Source: Gordonia sp. OPL2
GTDB lineage: Bacteria; Actinomycetota; Actinomycetes; Mycobacteriales; Mycobacteriaceae
Assembly (NCBI RefSeq): GCF_003797825.1
Contig: NZ_RKME01000024.1
Coordinates: forward strand, 28,435-92,434
DNA: 64,000 bases
Direction of reading: 5' to 3'
The notes beneath the pieces were generated by a model. The model was not told the origin of the DNA, ran no database searches, and saw nothing but the letters and a program-made list of their open reading frames with translations. Made by a program: the position numbers and the translations under genes. Below, piece after piece: positions 15,369 to 23,587 of the stretch. Each line of letters starts with the position of its first letter. The stretch's first letter is position 1.

Positions 15369-16894
15369 CCCTCACCCTGACCGACCTCTTCTGCGGTGCC
15401 GGCGGCTCGTCGACCGGCGCGATCCAGGTGCCCGGTATCTCGGTCCGGATCGCCTCGAACCACTGGGATCTCGCCGTCGAAACACACAACACCAACCATC
15501 CCGACGCTGACCACCTGTGCGCCGACCTCTCCCAGATCTCGCCGCGCTACTTCCCCCGCACCGACATCCTGTGGGCGTCACCCGAGTGCACCAACCACTC
15601 GGTCGCGAAGGGCCGCAAACGCGAAGCCGCCCAGCCCGATCTGTTCGGCGAGGTGCTGCCCGACGCGGCGGCCGAACGCTCCCGGGCGACGATGTGGGAC
15701 GTCCCGCGGTTCGCCGAACACCACCAGTACGACGCGGTGATCGTCGAGAACGTCGTCGACGCGTTCAACTGGGTGCCGTTCCGCGCCTGGCTGATGGCGA
15801 TGGAATCCCTCGGCTACGACCACCACATCGTGATGCTCAACTCGATGCACGCCCAGACCCTCGGGCAGGGTGCACCGCAGTCGCGGGACCGCATGTACGT
15901 CGTGTTCTGGCGTCACGGCAATCGCCGACCCGAGCTCGAACGTGTCACCCGGCCCGACGCCGCGTGCCCCGACTGCGGGCCCGTCAAGGCGATGCAGTCG
16001 TTCAAGAAGACCGACGGCCGCTGGGGGCGGTATCGCGCGCAGTACGTCTACCGGTGCCCGTCGGTGAAGTGCCGCAACCAGATCGTCGAGCCTCTGTTCC
16101 GTCCGGCCGCCGAGATCATCGACTGGACACTCGAAGGGACACGCATCGGTGACCGTGCGCGGCCGTTGGCGGCGAAGACGATGGCCCGCATACAGGCCGG
16201 GATCGACCGGTACTGGGGACCATTCATCACCGAGCATCGTCACGAGTACCGAGTCCGCGACATCGAGCGTCCGATGCAGACGATCGCCGCGTCCGGCAAC
16301 CACTTCGGTCTCGCGGTCCCGGTCGAGGGGCGCGATGGGAAGCAGGCCCAGCCGGTCACTCAGCCCTCGCGCACCATGACCACCCGCAACGAGACCGGGC
16401 TCGCGTTCATCGCAGAGCTGCGTGGCGGCGGGTCGAAATACCGGCCCGTCTCAGACCCGCTGTGCACCGTTACCGCGTCCGGGAACCACCACGGTCTGGT
16501 GACGACGTACTACGGCAAGGGTGGTGCTCAGTCGACCGACGAAGCGCTACCCACCGTGACGACCGTCGAGAAGCACGCGCTGCTGATGCGCAACAACACC
16601 GCTCGCGGTGACCAGGGCCAGATGTCGACCCCGGTCGACGGGCCGATCCGCACCATCACGACGAGCGGCCACCAGTCGCTCCTCGACGCCGACCGTCCGA
16701 CCGTCGACATCGAGGACGTCCGGTTCCGGATGCTCGAACCCCGGGAGATTGTCGCCGCGATGGACTTCCCCGGCGAGTACGTCGTCCTCGGGAACCGGCG
16801 CGAGCAGGTGCGGATGGCGGGGAATGCCGTCACGCCGCCGGCTGCGCGGGACCTCGTCGGGGTCGTCGCTGAGTCGCTGGGGGTGGTGGCATGA
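15365..16894 (+). CDS. DNA (cytosine-5) methyltransferase
   Basis: A 509-aa enzyme. Motif I LFCGAGGSSTGA (8-19), motif IV SPECTNHS with catalytic Cys75 in PEC rather than the usual PC, motif VI VENV (127-130), motif VIII QSRDRMYVV (about 177-185) and motif X GNAVTPPAARDLV near the C-terminus are all present. A zinc ribbon lies in the variable region. It probably methylates phage DNA against host restriction. No cognate restriction gene is adjacent; the nearest nuclease is an HNH protein. GTG start overlaps the HNH stop. Confidence 0.85.
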   Translation: MTLTLTDLFCGAGGSSTGAIQVPGISVRIASNHWDLAVETHNTNHPDADHLCADLSQISPRYFPRTDILWASPECTNHSVAKGRKREAAQPDLFGEVLPDAAAERSRATMWDVPRFAEHHQYDAVIVENVVDAFNWVPFRAWLMAMESLGYDHHIVMLNSMHAQTLGQGAPQSRDRMYVVFWRHGNRRPELERVTRPDAACPDCGPVKAMQSFKKTDGRWGRYRAQYVYRCPSVKCRNQIVEPLFRPAAEIIDWTLEGTRIGDRARPLAAKTMARIQAGIDRYWGPFITEHRHEYRVRDIERPMQTIAASGNHFGLAVPVEGRDGKQAQPVTQPSRTMTTRNETGLAFIAELRGGGSKYRPVSDPLCTVTASGNHHGLVTTYYGKGGAQSTDEALPTVTTVEKHALLMRNNTARGDQGQMSTPVDGPIRTITTSGHQSLLDADRPTVDIEDVRFRMLEPREIVAAMDFPGEYVVLGNRREQVRMAGNAVTPPAARDLVGVVAESLGVVA

Positions 16895-17100
16895 GTGATC
16901 AGCTCGACATGTTCGCCGACCCGACCGTCGCGACTGAGTATGGCGTTCAGTTCCCCGCCACCGAGGACTGCAGTGCGTCGATCGCGGGCCCGTTCTACAC
17001 CCTCGACGGCGCGATCCGTGCCGAGGACTTCAATCGCAGGAAGTTCGGCACTCCGGGTGAACTCGTCAGTCGCCGCGTCACCCCCTGGGAGCCGATCTGA
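16891..17100 (+). CDS. Small hypothetical protein
   Basis: A 69-aa protein, overlapping the methyltransferase by ATGA and the next gene by TGATG. The first residues (MSDQLDMFADP) resemble the short QLDxF tails found in clamp-binding peptides, a resemblance only. No domain recognised. Confidence 0.45.
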   Translation: MSDQLDMFADPTVATEYGVQFPATEDCSASIAGPFYTLDGAIRAEDFNRRKFGTPGELVSRRVTPWEPI

Positions 17101-17210
17101 TGCCCGTCGGAGAGTTCCCCCGCTGCCCGAACTGCGGCTCCCCCATGAACGTTCACGGTCGGCTCTGTGTCGACTGTCAGCAAGGGAAGGTGAAGGTGGT
17201 GAAGAGATGA
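17100..17210 (+). CDS. Minimal zinc-ribbon protein
   Basis: A 36-aa protein with two Cys pairs (CPNC and CVDC), the bare minimum of a zinc ribbon, then a basic tail (GKVKVVKR). It starts in a TGATG overlap and its stop overlaps the DUF5131 start in ATGA. Its very small size makes it uncertain, but both overlaps fit the operon's pattern exactly. Confidence 0.45.
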   Translation: MPVGEFPRCPNCGSPMNVHGRLCVDCQQGKVKVVKR

Positions 17211-18169
17211 GCGACACGACGAAGATCGAATGGACCGACCGCACATGGAACCCCGTCACCGGATGCACGAAAGTCTCGGCGGGGTGCGACCACTGCTATG
17301 CCGAGACGATCGCCGAACGGTTCCGCGGCGGGCCGGCATTCCCGAACGGGTTCGACGTCCAGCTCCGCGAGCACAAACTCACCGAGCCGCTCCGCTGGCG
17401 GAAACCCGCCAGGGTGTTCGTCAACAGCATGTCCGACCTGTTCCACGACGCGGTGCCAGATGACTACATCGCGCAGGTGTTCGCCGTTATGGGCATGGCC
17501 CGACGCCACACGCTTCAGGTGCTCACGAAGCGGCACGGGCGCATGCGTTCCCTGTTGTCCAGCGAAGACTTCCAGGTACGAGTTGGCCAGTTTCGCTATC
17601 GGCTGGGGGATTCCGAACCTGTTGCTACTGATGTGTCATGGTCGTGGCCGCTCCCGAACGTCCATCTCCTCGTCTCGGTCGAGAACCAGCAGTGGGCCGA
17701 CATCCGCATTCCCGCGCTGCTCGACACCCCGGCCGCAGTGCGGGGCATCAGCGCCGAACCGTTGCTCGGCGCGGTCAACCTGCATCCCGACCCGATTGCG
17801 TCTGATTCGGTGTTCTGGCTCGGGAACCTCGACTGGGTGATCGTGGGTGGTGAGTCCGGCCGCAACGCTCGGCCTATGCACCCCGACTGGGCGCGGTCCC
17901 TGCGCGACCAGTGCGAGCGCGCTGGCGTGCCGTTCCTGTTCAAACAGTGGGGCGAATGGGCGCCCCAGATGCCGACCGACTGGCGACGAGGCGACGTCGC
18001 GATCGATCGCGACGGCCCGGCGCACGTCCTCGGACAGTACGGCTTCGACGATCTTCCCATCGACGTTCGGCGCCGCTCCTACCTCATGCGTCGCGTCGGT
18101 ACAAAGGCCGCGGGCCGTGAGCTCGACGGCCGCACCTGGGACGAGTTCCCCGAGGTGGTGTCGGCATGA
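17207..18169 (+). CDS. Phage Gp37/Gp68-like protein (DUF5131)
   Basis: A 320-aa protein. The N-terminus KIEWTDRTWNPVTGCTKVS, followed by GCDHCYAE, gives the C-x6-C-x2-C cluster typical of this family, with VFVNSMSDLFHDAV and LTKRHGRM next and GGESGRNARPMHPDWAR near the C-terminus. The family is suspected to be radical-SAM-related; its substrate is unknown. It lies between a 5mC methyltransferase and an ASCH protein, so a nucleic-acid modification role is a fair inference. Confidence 0.8.
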   Translation: MSDTTKIEWTDRTWNPVTGCTKVSAGCDHCYAETIAERFRGGPAFPNGFDVQLREHKLTEPLRWRKPARVFVNSMSDLFHDAVPDDYIAQVFAVMGMARRHTLQVLTKRHGRMRSLLSSEDFQVRVGQFRYRLGDSEPVATDVSWSWPLPNVHLLVSVENQQWADIRIPALLDTPAAVRGISAEPLLGAVNLHPDPIASDSVFWLGNLDWVIVGGESGRNARPMHPDWARSLRDQCERAGVPFLFKQWGEWAPQMPTDWRRGDVAIDRDGPAHVLGQYGFDDLPIDVRRRSYLMRRVGTKAAGRELDGRTWDEFPEVVSA

Positions 18170-18639
18170 AGGCACTGACGGTCCAACAGCCCTGGGCGTG
18201 GGCCATCGTCAACGGCGGCAAAACGATCGAGAACCGCACCGCCAACTGGTCCTATCGTGGGCCGCTCGCGATTCACGCCGGCCAACGCTGGTCTGACCGA
18301 GGCTCGCAGTCCGAGCTGGTGCACCAAGCCTGGTATGGCCAGCACCCCATCGGTTACACGATCGGTGGCCGGCTGCCCGAGTGGCAGTTCGAGAAGGGCG
18401 CGATCATCGGGGTCGTCGACCTCGTCGACATCCACCCCGACGCCGGATGCTGCCGCCCCTGGGGCGAGAGCCGCTACACCGAAGCCGGAGGCCGCCAGCG
18501 ACGCCTCATCACCCACCTGCAGCTCGAGAACCCACGGCCGCTACGCGATCCGATCCCCGCGGCGGGGCAGCTCGGGTTGTGGACGCCGAACGGCGACATC
18601 GTCCGGATGATCGCGGACCAGCTCGGCGGTGATGTGTGA
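18166..18639 (+). CDS. ASCH-domain protein
   Basis: A 157-aa protein. The N-terminus MKALTVQQPWAWAIVNGGKT, with GPLAIHAG about 15 residues later, is the signature of ASCH (PUA-like) domains, which bind RNA or modified bases. Start in ATGA overlap with DUF5131. Its pairing with DUF5131 recurs in phages, so the two may share a substrate. Confidence 0.75.
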   Translation: MKALTVQQPWAWAIVNGGKTIENRTANWSYRGPLAIHAGQRWSDRGSQSELVHQAWYGQHPIGYTIGGRLPEWQFEKGAIIGVVDLVDIHPDAGCCRPWGESRYTEAGGRQRRLITHLQLENPRPLRDPIPAAGQLGLWTPNGDIVRMIADQLGGDV

Positions 18640-19016
18640 TGCCGCAACGTATCCAGCGCAAGCGCACGAAGGACTGGCGGATGCCGGAAGGCACGATCTA
18701 CGTTGGGCGGCCGAGCCAGTGGGGCAACCCGATCAACCTCTCCGACGTCGCCGCGCAGTACCCGAGTGTCGACGAGCTCGGAATCGCGTACATGGTCGTC
18801 CGCGACTTCGAGGTCCTCGCGCGACGCGGCCAGCTTCACCTGCCGAACTGGTGGTTCCTCGGCGGTGAACGCGGCCCCGTCACGTGGTTCTACCCATCGA
18901 TCGATCTGATCCGCGCCGAGCTCGCAGGCCATGATCTCGCCTGCTGGTGCCCGCTTGACCAGCCGTGCCATGCCGACGTCCTCCTGGAGCTTGCGAACGG
19001 CGGTGCGGACCGATGA
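18639..19016 (+). CDS. DUF4326 protein
   Basis: A 125-aa protein. YVGRPSQWGNPINLSD near the N-terminus and the closing HDLACWCPLDQPCHADVLLE are the DUF4326 hallmarks. Function is unknown; the two Cys of CWCP and PCHAD are conserved in the family. The ATG at 18639 is used; a GTG one codon earlier is possible. Confidence 0.75.
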   Translation: MPQRIQRKRTKDWRMPEGTIYVGRPSQWGNPINLSDVAAQYPSVDELGIAYMVVRDFEVLARRGQLHLPNWWFLGGERGPVTWFYPSIDLIRAELAGHDLACWCPLDQPCHADVLLELANGGADR

Positions 19017-19447
19017 GCGCCGAGTGCCCGTGGCTCCCATACGGCGACACGGCCGGTGTCTGCGACCGCTGCGGCACCGAGCTGACGGGCCGCCAGACCC
19101 GCTGGTGCAGCGCCTCATGCATGAACGAGTGGCGCGCCCAGCACGACTGGGGAATGGCACGCGACGCGGCGAAGAAGCGCGACGGCCACCGCTGCGTGAA
19201 GTGCGGCGCCGAAGGGCAATACGACTGGCGTGAACCGGAGAACGCGGTCCGCCTCGAGGTGAACCACATCGCCCCGCGCGTCGGCCGCGGCTACGGGTTC
19301 GGCTGCCACAACCACCACGACAACCTCGAAACCCTCTGCCACCCGTGCCACGTCGGAGTGACGAAGCAGCAGGCGGCCGAGCGTCGCGCTCGCTTTGTTC
19401 AGGCGTCCGCCCCCTCGCTGTTCGACGTTGGGGGTGACCGCGCGTGA
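19013..19447 (+). CDS. HNH endonuclease with N-terminal zinc fingers
   Basis: A 144-aa protein. An N-terminal treble-clef-like segment (CDRCGTEL, WCSASCMNEW) is followed by the HNH core: DGHRCVKCG, LEVNHIAPR and NLETLCHPCHVGVTK. The enzyme should be a metal-dependent nickase or nuclease. The start at 19013 overlaps the upstream stop. Confidence 0.8.
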   Translation: MSAECPWLPYGDTAGVCDRCGTELTGRQTRWCSASCMNEWRAQHDWGMARDAAKKRDGHRCVKCGAEGQYDWREPENAVRLEVNHIAPRVGRGYGFGCHNHHDNLETLCHPCHVGVTKQQAAERRARFVQASAPSLFDVGGDRA

Positions 19448-19593
19448 TCGCCGCCGCAGTCCTCATCGCCGTCCTGGCCGCAGCCGGCGCGCTGGTGTGG
19501 CGGCTGAACGAACTCAATGCCCGCGCAGCGGAGCACAACACGATGACCGGCCGGACCGGTCCCGACGATCAGGAGGCGCACCGTGGCGCGTGA
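19444..19593 (+). CDS. Small single-TM protein
   Basis: A 49-aa protein starting at GTG 19444 in a GTGA overlap. An N-terminal TM helix of Ala/Val/Leu is followed by a short polar tail. Its 3' end overlaps the replication gene by 11 nt and contains that gene's AGGAGG ribosome-binding site (19571-19576). Confidence 0.45.
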   Translation: MIAAAVLIAVLAAAGALVWRLNELNARAAEHNTMTGRTGPDDQEAHRGA

Positions 19594-20608
19594 ATACGCA
19601 CCCATCAGACTCGACATCTGGACAGATGACGATTGGCGGAGCCTGACCCGAGATGCCCAGTGGCTCTACTTCTACCTGCTGACCTCGCCGACGCTGTCCT
19701 ACTGCGGCGTCGCCGACTGGCGGCCCGGGCGGATCGCCGCAGCGGCGGACGACCTCACCGCCGACACCGTCCGCATGGCCGCCGCCGAGCTGATCGACCG
19801 GCTGTTCATCGTGGCCGACGAGGACTCGGAAGAGGTGCTCGTCCGGTCGTTCATCAAGCACGACGGACTGCTGCGGAACCCGAAGACGAGCGTCTCGATG
19901 GCCAACGCGTTCGCCGCCGTGGCATCCAAGACGATCCGCGGCGTCATCATCCACCAGCTCGTCCGACTGCACTCGGCAGCACCCGATCTGAAGGCCTGGA
20001 CGGTCGAGAAGGTGACGGCCCTACTGCTCCGAGACAGCATCGATCCGGTCGATTTGCGGGTCGAGTTACCCCAGGACTACCCCCAAGATTTACCGGTAGA
20101 TTTGCCCCAAGGTTTGGGTAACGGTTTGGGGGAAGATTTACCCCAAGGTTTGGGTGAAACCTACCCCGAGGATTTGGGGGAAGGGTCCCTACCAGCTCCT
20201 GCTCCAGCTCCATACTCCAGCTCCATTAGTGGTGGTTACGTAAGTGGGGAACGTAACGACGGCGACGAACTCGCCCCGAGCAACGACCCCCCACCATCAA
20301 CCTGTCCTCGACACCCCGACGGCACCGACCGACCATGCGGCGCATGCGCTGACGCCCGCAAGGCTCGCGAACGCTGGGAGGCCGAGCTCGTCCAGGCCGA
20401 GAAGCGCGCCAAGGCGTCCCAGGCTCGAGCCACCGCAGCCCAGCGTCGCGCCGAGATCGACGACTGCGAGCTGTGTGACGACAGCGGATACACCAACGGC
20501 CGCGTCTGCAGCCACGACCCGGACGCCGTCGAGCGCAACCGCCGCGGCGCCGCCATGGCCCGAGCCGAACTCGAGCGGGCACTGGCGAAGCGGGGCGGCG
20601 ATGACTGA
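19583..20608 (+). CDS. Phage replication initiator-like protein
   Basis: A 341-aa protein. Residues 1-100 (LDIWTDDDWRSLTRDAQWLY, YCGVADWRPGRIA, SFIKHDGLLRN) form the winged-HTH domain found in actinophage replication proteins of DnaD/lambda-O type. Residues about 155-190 are a repetitive DLPQGLG/DLGEG linker encoded by iteron-like DNA, and the C-terminal part is a charged coiled coil with a zinc motif (CPRH..CGAC, CELC). As in lambda O, the initiator gene appears to contain its own origin. GTG start with AGGAGG RBS. Confidence 0.65.
   Translation: MAREYAPIRLDIWTDDDWRSLTRDAQWLYFYLLTSPTLSYCGVADWRPGRIAAAADDLTADTVRMAAAELIDRLFIVADEDSEEVLVRSFIKHDGLLRNPKTSVSMANAFAAVASKTIRGVIIHQLVRLHSAAPDLKAWTVEKVTALLLRDSIDPVDLRVELPQDYPQDLPVDLPQGLGNGLGEDLPQGLGETYPEDLGEGSLPAPAPAPYSSSISGGYVSGERNDGDELAPSNDPPPSTCPRHPDGTDRPCGACADARKARERWEAELVQAEKRAKASQARATAAQRRAEIDDCELCDDSGYTNGRVCSHDPDAVERNRRGAAMARAELERALAKRGGDD
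20066..20180. other. Candidate replication origin (iteron-like repeats)
   Basis: A T/A-richer island within the initiator gene. Two 21-bp direct repeats at 20099-20119 and 20135-20155 share 20 of 21 bases (core CCCCAAGGTTTGGGT) at 36-bp spacing. Each core is itself nearly palindromic. Degenerate copies occur at 20066-20090 and 20161-20180. The codon pattern in this stretch departs from the neighbours, as expected if DNA sequence rather than protein is being selected. Confidence 0.55.
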
Positions 20609-20759
20609 CCAGAAGTCCGCGGCCGAACTCCGCCGCGAGCAGGCCAACGAACGCCGAGCCGCGATCCGCCGCTGCGGCAGGTGTGATCCCAACGGCTGGC
20701 TCATCATCGCGGGCAAGGCGCACCGCTGCGACCATGGCGCGAAGGCGGACCCAGCGTGA
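20601..20759 (+). CDS. Small zinc-binding protein
   Basis: A 52-aa protein, starting at ATG 20601 inside the 3' end of the initiator gene. CGRCDPNGWL and HRCDHG form a CxxC...CxxH-like zinc site. The sequence resembles the C-terminal zinc tail of the initiator (CELCDDSGY, VCSHD), so it may be a detached copy. Confidence 0.5.
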   Translation: MTDQKSAAELRREQANERRAAIRRCGRCDPNGWLIIAGKAHRCDHGAKADPA

Positions 20760-21499
20760 GCGACATCCTCGACGAGATCGACGCCCTGATCGACGAGCAG
20801 CTCGCCGCCGGCGAAAGCGGCATGGCGGCCCGCGCTGCCAGCTCGACGCGGCGGTGCGGACACTGCGGCCGTGATTGGCATGGCATGGCGATCACCCGCC
20901 GCCTCGAAGAGATGCGCGCCGAATACCAGGCCCGCGCCGCCGACGCGTACTACAACCGCGGTGAGGAAGCCGAGCACGCTGAGTCCGCGATCCTCGACGG
21001 CTACCGCTACGACGAAGACGATTCGCCGGTCTTGTGCCCGGGCTCGGAGTTCATCGGACCGATGCCGGCGCCGCCGCGGTGCGAGTGCATGATGTGCCGA
21101 GACTTTCGCGCATCAGGCCTGTTCGACGAGAACGGCCGGTACATCGAGCAATTCGCCGAAGCCGAGAACCCCTGGGCGACAGCGTGGACCGTCACGATCC
21201 AACAGCGGAATCGCGAGGACCGGGAGCGACGCGAGGCGAGTCGATCAACCGAACTCGTGTCGGTCGAGTGGCTCGACAACGTGCTCGCCGACGCGGGACT
21301 CCCCGTGTCGTTCGAGCTGCGACGCGCTTGGGATGAACAGATTCGCAGGTTTCTCGAACGGATTATGACCTGGCCAAACCCGATCCTCATCGACGACCGG
21401 ATCGCCAGCGTCGGGCTGTTCCAGCAGGTCATCTACGCCGTCGATCCCGCGGCTGACGGATCTGTCGGCATCGCCATGGTCGATGGGGGCGATCAGTGA
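20756..21499 (+). CDS. Hypothetical protein with zinc motif
   Basis: A 247-aa protein, GTG start. A Cys-pair near residue 35 (CGHCGRDWHGM) matches a motif common in short actinophage proteins, and a second cluster (CECMMC) occurs near residue 110. The C-terminal half is helical. Function unknown. Overlaps the RuvC-like gene by GTGA. Confidence 0.5.
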   Translation: MSDILDEIDALIDEQLAAGESGMAARAASSTRRCGHCGRDWHGMAITRRLEEMRAEYQARAADAYYNRGEEAEHAESAILDGYRYDEDDSPVLCPGSEFIGPMPAPPRCECMMCRDFRASGLFDENGRYIEQFAEAENPWATAWTVTIQQRNREDRERREASRSTELVSVEWLDNVLADAGLPVSFELRRAWDEQIRRFLERIMTWPNPILIDDRIASVGLFQQVIYAVDPAADGSVGIAMVDGGDQ

Positions 21500-22053
21500 G
21501 CATCGTCGGGATCGATCCCAGCCTCACTGCGACGGGGATCGCGATCCTCGACCGCGACTTCTTCGACGCCGCGACCGTCACGAAACTCACGGCCGTCGGA
21601 CGCAAGGGCCGCGAGACCGACCGCCACCCCGAGCGATCAGACCGCATCGTCGCCCAGACCCGTCGGATTGTCGCCCACGTGCCCCCGGACGCGGCGCTCG
21701 TCCTGATCGAGGACATCCCCGAGGGGATCAACCGCCTGCCGTCGTACAGGGATCGATGCGTGCTGTGGGGTGGTGTCTACTCCACGTTGCGCGGTCGCGG
21801 TCTGCCGATTGTGGTCATCAACCCCACAACCCGAGCGGTCTGGGCGACCGGCAAGGGCACGAAGAAGCCCGACGTCCTCGCAGCCGTGCGGCTGATGTGG
21901 CCAGCGGTCCACATCGCCGACGACAACGAGGGCGACGCCCTGATCCTCGCCAGCATCGGTGCCCATCACCTCGGCTGGACGATGCCGTTCGAGACGAAGC
22001 CGAGACACACGACAGGCCTCGACAAGGTCGAGTGGCCGGAAGGGGTTGCCTGA
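21496..22053 (+). CDS. RuvC-like Holliday junction resolvase
   Basis: A 185-aa protein. The RNase H-fold acidic residues are in place: D7 in VGIDPSLTATG, E72 in LVLIEDIP, and D142/D147 in ADDNEGDALILA. The KGTKKPDVL segment is also typical of RuvC. It should cleave Holliday junctions or branched DNA before packaging. Length matches cellular RuvC. GTG start. Confidence 0.85.
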   Translation: MSIVGIDPSLTATGIAILDRDFFDAATVTKLTAVGRKGRETDRHPERSDRIVAQTRRIVAHVPPDAALVLIEDIPEGINRLPSYRDRCVLWGGVYSTLRGRGLPIVVINPTTRAVWATGKGTKKPDVLAAVRLMWPAVHIADDNEGDALILASIGAHHLGWTMPFETKPRHTTGLDKVEWPEGVA

Positions 22054-22394
22054 TGGGGCGGTTGAATCCGAACGAGGCCGAGATGTCGCTGGCGCGACGG
22101 CAGGTCGAGGTGGGGGCGCTCGCCGCCGAAGGCATGACACCCCAGCAGATCGCACATCGTCTCGGTCTCCACACGAACCGGGTCCTTCGGGATCTCGAGA
22201 TGATGGAGTTCGACGACTACACGTACGACCGGCCGACCGGTCTCGACGAGTCGCACTGCGCCGGCAGCGGCCGCGAGCCGCTCGATGTGAGTCGGTACAG
22301 CGCCGGTCGCGGGAAGTGCTCCGGGTGTGGGCAGGTCCGCGCTATCCGCGCCGACGGCACGATGCGTCGGCACGCGAAGGACGGTGCGGCGTGA
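22053..22394 (+). CDS. HTH protein with zinc ribbon
   Basis: A 113-aa protein. An HTH at about residues 27-45 (MTPQQIAHRLGLHTNRVLRDL) is followed by a Cys-rich C-terminus (HCAGSGRE, GKCSGCGQVRAI). The HTH resembles sigma-4/LuxR helices. Likely a late-gene or host regulator. Start overlaps the RuvC stop (TGATG). Confidence 0.6.
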   Translation: MGRLNPNEAEMSLARRQVEVGALAAEGMTPQQIAHRLGLHTNRVLRDLEMMEFDDYTYDRPTGLDESHCAGSGREPLDVSRYSAGRGKCSGCGQVRAIRADGTMRRHAKDGAA

Positions 22395-23089
22395 GCAATC
22401 GTCACCTGACCGACGCCGACCAGTTCTTCATCCTGCGCGCCGAGATCGACTATCTGAAGGGCAAACTCGAGGCCGTCGTCGACCCCGACCTCCTCGACGC
22501 GATGTACACCTCGCTGTCACCCGACGCCTCGATGGGATCGTTCGGCGGTGGCGGAGGGAGCAGGCAACAGCACTCCAAACCGCCGTATGCGATGCACATC
22601 GAGGCACTGATCGACGAGCTGCGCAACGAGCTCGCGACCGTTATCCGCGACATGTGCGAGACGCGCAAGGTCGAGTACACCGACGGCCAGGACGAACGGG
22701 CGATGGCCCGATGGCTGATCCAGAACCGCTACGGCCTGGCGATGATGCAGCAGGCGCCGGAACTGTTCGAGGGCCTGGTCACCGTCATCGACAAGTGCCT
22801 GCGGTCTGTCGGTCAGCTGCAGCCCGAGTATCGCGTCACCCCGACGAAGGTGAAAGCCGCAAACAAGCAGGTCGTGACTGGTCCGCAGGTCGAGAAACTC
22901 GCACGCCAGCTCGGCGATGAGGCACGCGGACTCACCCGTAAACGCGTCGACCATCTACGCAGGATCGGAGAGCTCGACGGCACCCAGGACGCGGAGAGCG
23001 GGACATGGTTCTACCACCTCGGCGACGTCATCGACGCGCACAAACGGGCGAAGCAGTACCGACGCGCCGGAAAGCCGCAGCCAGCGTGA
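22391..23089 (+). CDS. Phage protein with C-terminal winged HTH
   Basis: A 232-aa protein, GTG start at 22391. A helical N-terminus (DADQFFILRAEIDYLKGKLE), a Gly-rich linker (FGGGGGS) and a C-terminal DNA-binding segment (TRKRVDHLRRIGELDG, then WFYHLGDVIDAHKRAK) resembling plasmid/phage excise-like wHTH domains are visible. Last gene before the early-operon gap, so a role in late transcription is possible. Confidence 0.55.
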   Translation: MSNRHLTDADQFFILRAEIDYLKGKLEAVVDPDLLDAMYTSLSPDASMGSFGGGGGSRQQHSKPPYAMHIEALIDELRNELATVIRDMCETRKVEYTDGQDERAMARWLIQNRYGLAMMQQAPELFEGLVTVIDKCLRSVGQLQPEYRVTPTKVKAANKQVVTGPQVEKLARQLGDEARGLTRKRVDHLRRIGELDGTQDAESGTWFYHLGDVIDAHKRAKQYRRAGKPQPA

Positions 23090-23129
23090 ACGCGACTTTG
23101 GGCCACCGAGGCGCTACGCTAGCCGCTGT

Positions 23130-23156
23130 AGGCGCTTCCCATCCCCGGGGGCGCCT
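23130..23156 (+). terminator. Candidate stem-loop ending the early operon
   Basis: AGGCGC (23130-23135) pairs with GCGCCT (23151-23156), with additional CCC/GGG pairing inside. It lies 41 bp after the HTH gene in a 212-bp gap. No clear T-tract follows, only TTCAGTGTTT, so it may be a terminator or an RNA element. Apart from this hairpin and an RBS (GGAGGTGA) near 23289, nothing else is recognised in 23090-23301. Confidence 0.4.
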
Positions 23157-23301
23157 TCAGTGTTTCCAAGATCCCCCGTCACGGCGCGCGACGCGCCAAC
23201 CACTCCCCCGGTCGAGGTTCGATCCTGTTGCGTCGTGGATTCCGCACGGATCGCTCGGGACGCGACCGCGCCGTGACGGGCACCCCTCGGAGGTGATCGG
23301 T

Positions 23302-23379
23302 ATGCTCGGCTGGCTCCTGTTCATCGCGGTCTACCCGATCACCCGCATCGCCCGCACGATCGGAGCGCGACATGCCTGA
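23302..23379 (+). CDS. Very small membrane peptide
   Basis: A 25-aa ORF (MLGWLLFIAVYPITRIARTI plus five residues) behind a GGAGGTGA RBS. It would be a single amphipathic or TM helix with a basic end. It overlaps the next gene by 8 nt. Size makes this tentative, but the RBS is the best in the neighbourhood. Confidence 0.4.
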   Translation: MLGWLLFIAVYPITRIARTIGARHA

Positions 23380-23587
23380 GTTTGCGACCGGCGGCGTCAT
23401 GCCCCCCAACCGCAGCGCATCGAACCTCTTCCACGACTCCTTCCTGGAGTTGGAACAGGACCCCGGTTGCCCCAGCTCATTCATCCCGGCCGGACACAAC
23501 CAGCGGTCGATTGCCATTCTCGAAAAGCTCCGGCGCGCCACCGACGAGGCATCGGTGACCATTCGCGAGATCGCGGACGATGCCTGA
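23372..23587 (+). CDS. Small hypothetical protein
   Basis: A 71-aa protein. N-terminal polar segment and C-terminal helix (IAILEKLRRATDEASVTIRE). It overlaps genes on both sides by 8 nt. No family recognised. Confidence 0.45.
   Translation: MPEFATGGVMPPNRSASNLFHDSFLELEQDPGCPSSFIPAGHNQRSIAILEKLRRATDEASVTIREIADDA

Noticed and set aside
23211..23230. T-arm-like sequence suggesting a phage tRNA
   Set aside because: GAGGTTCGATCCT resembles a T-loop, but no matching acceptor, D-arm or anticodon stem could be folded around it.
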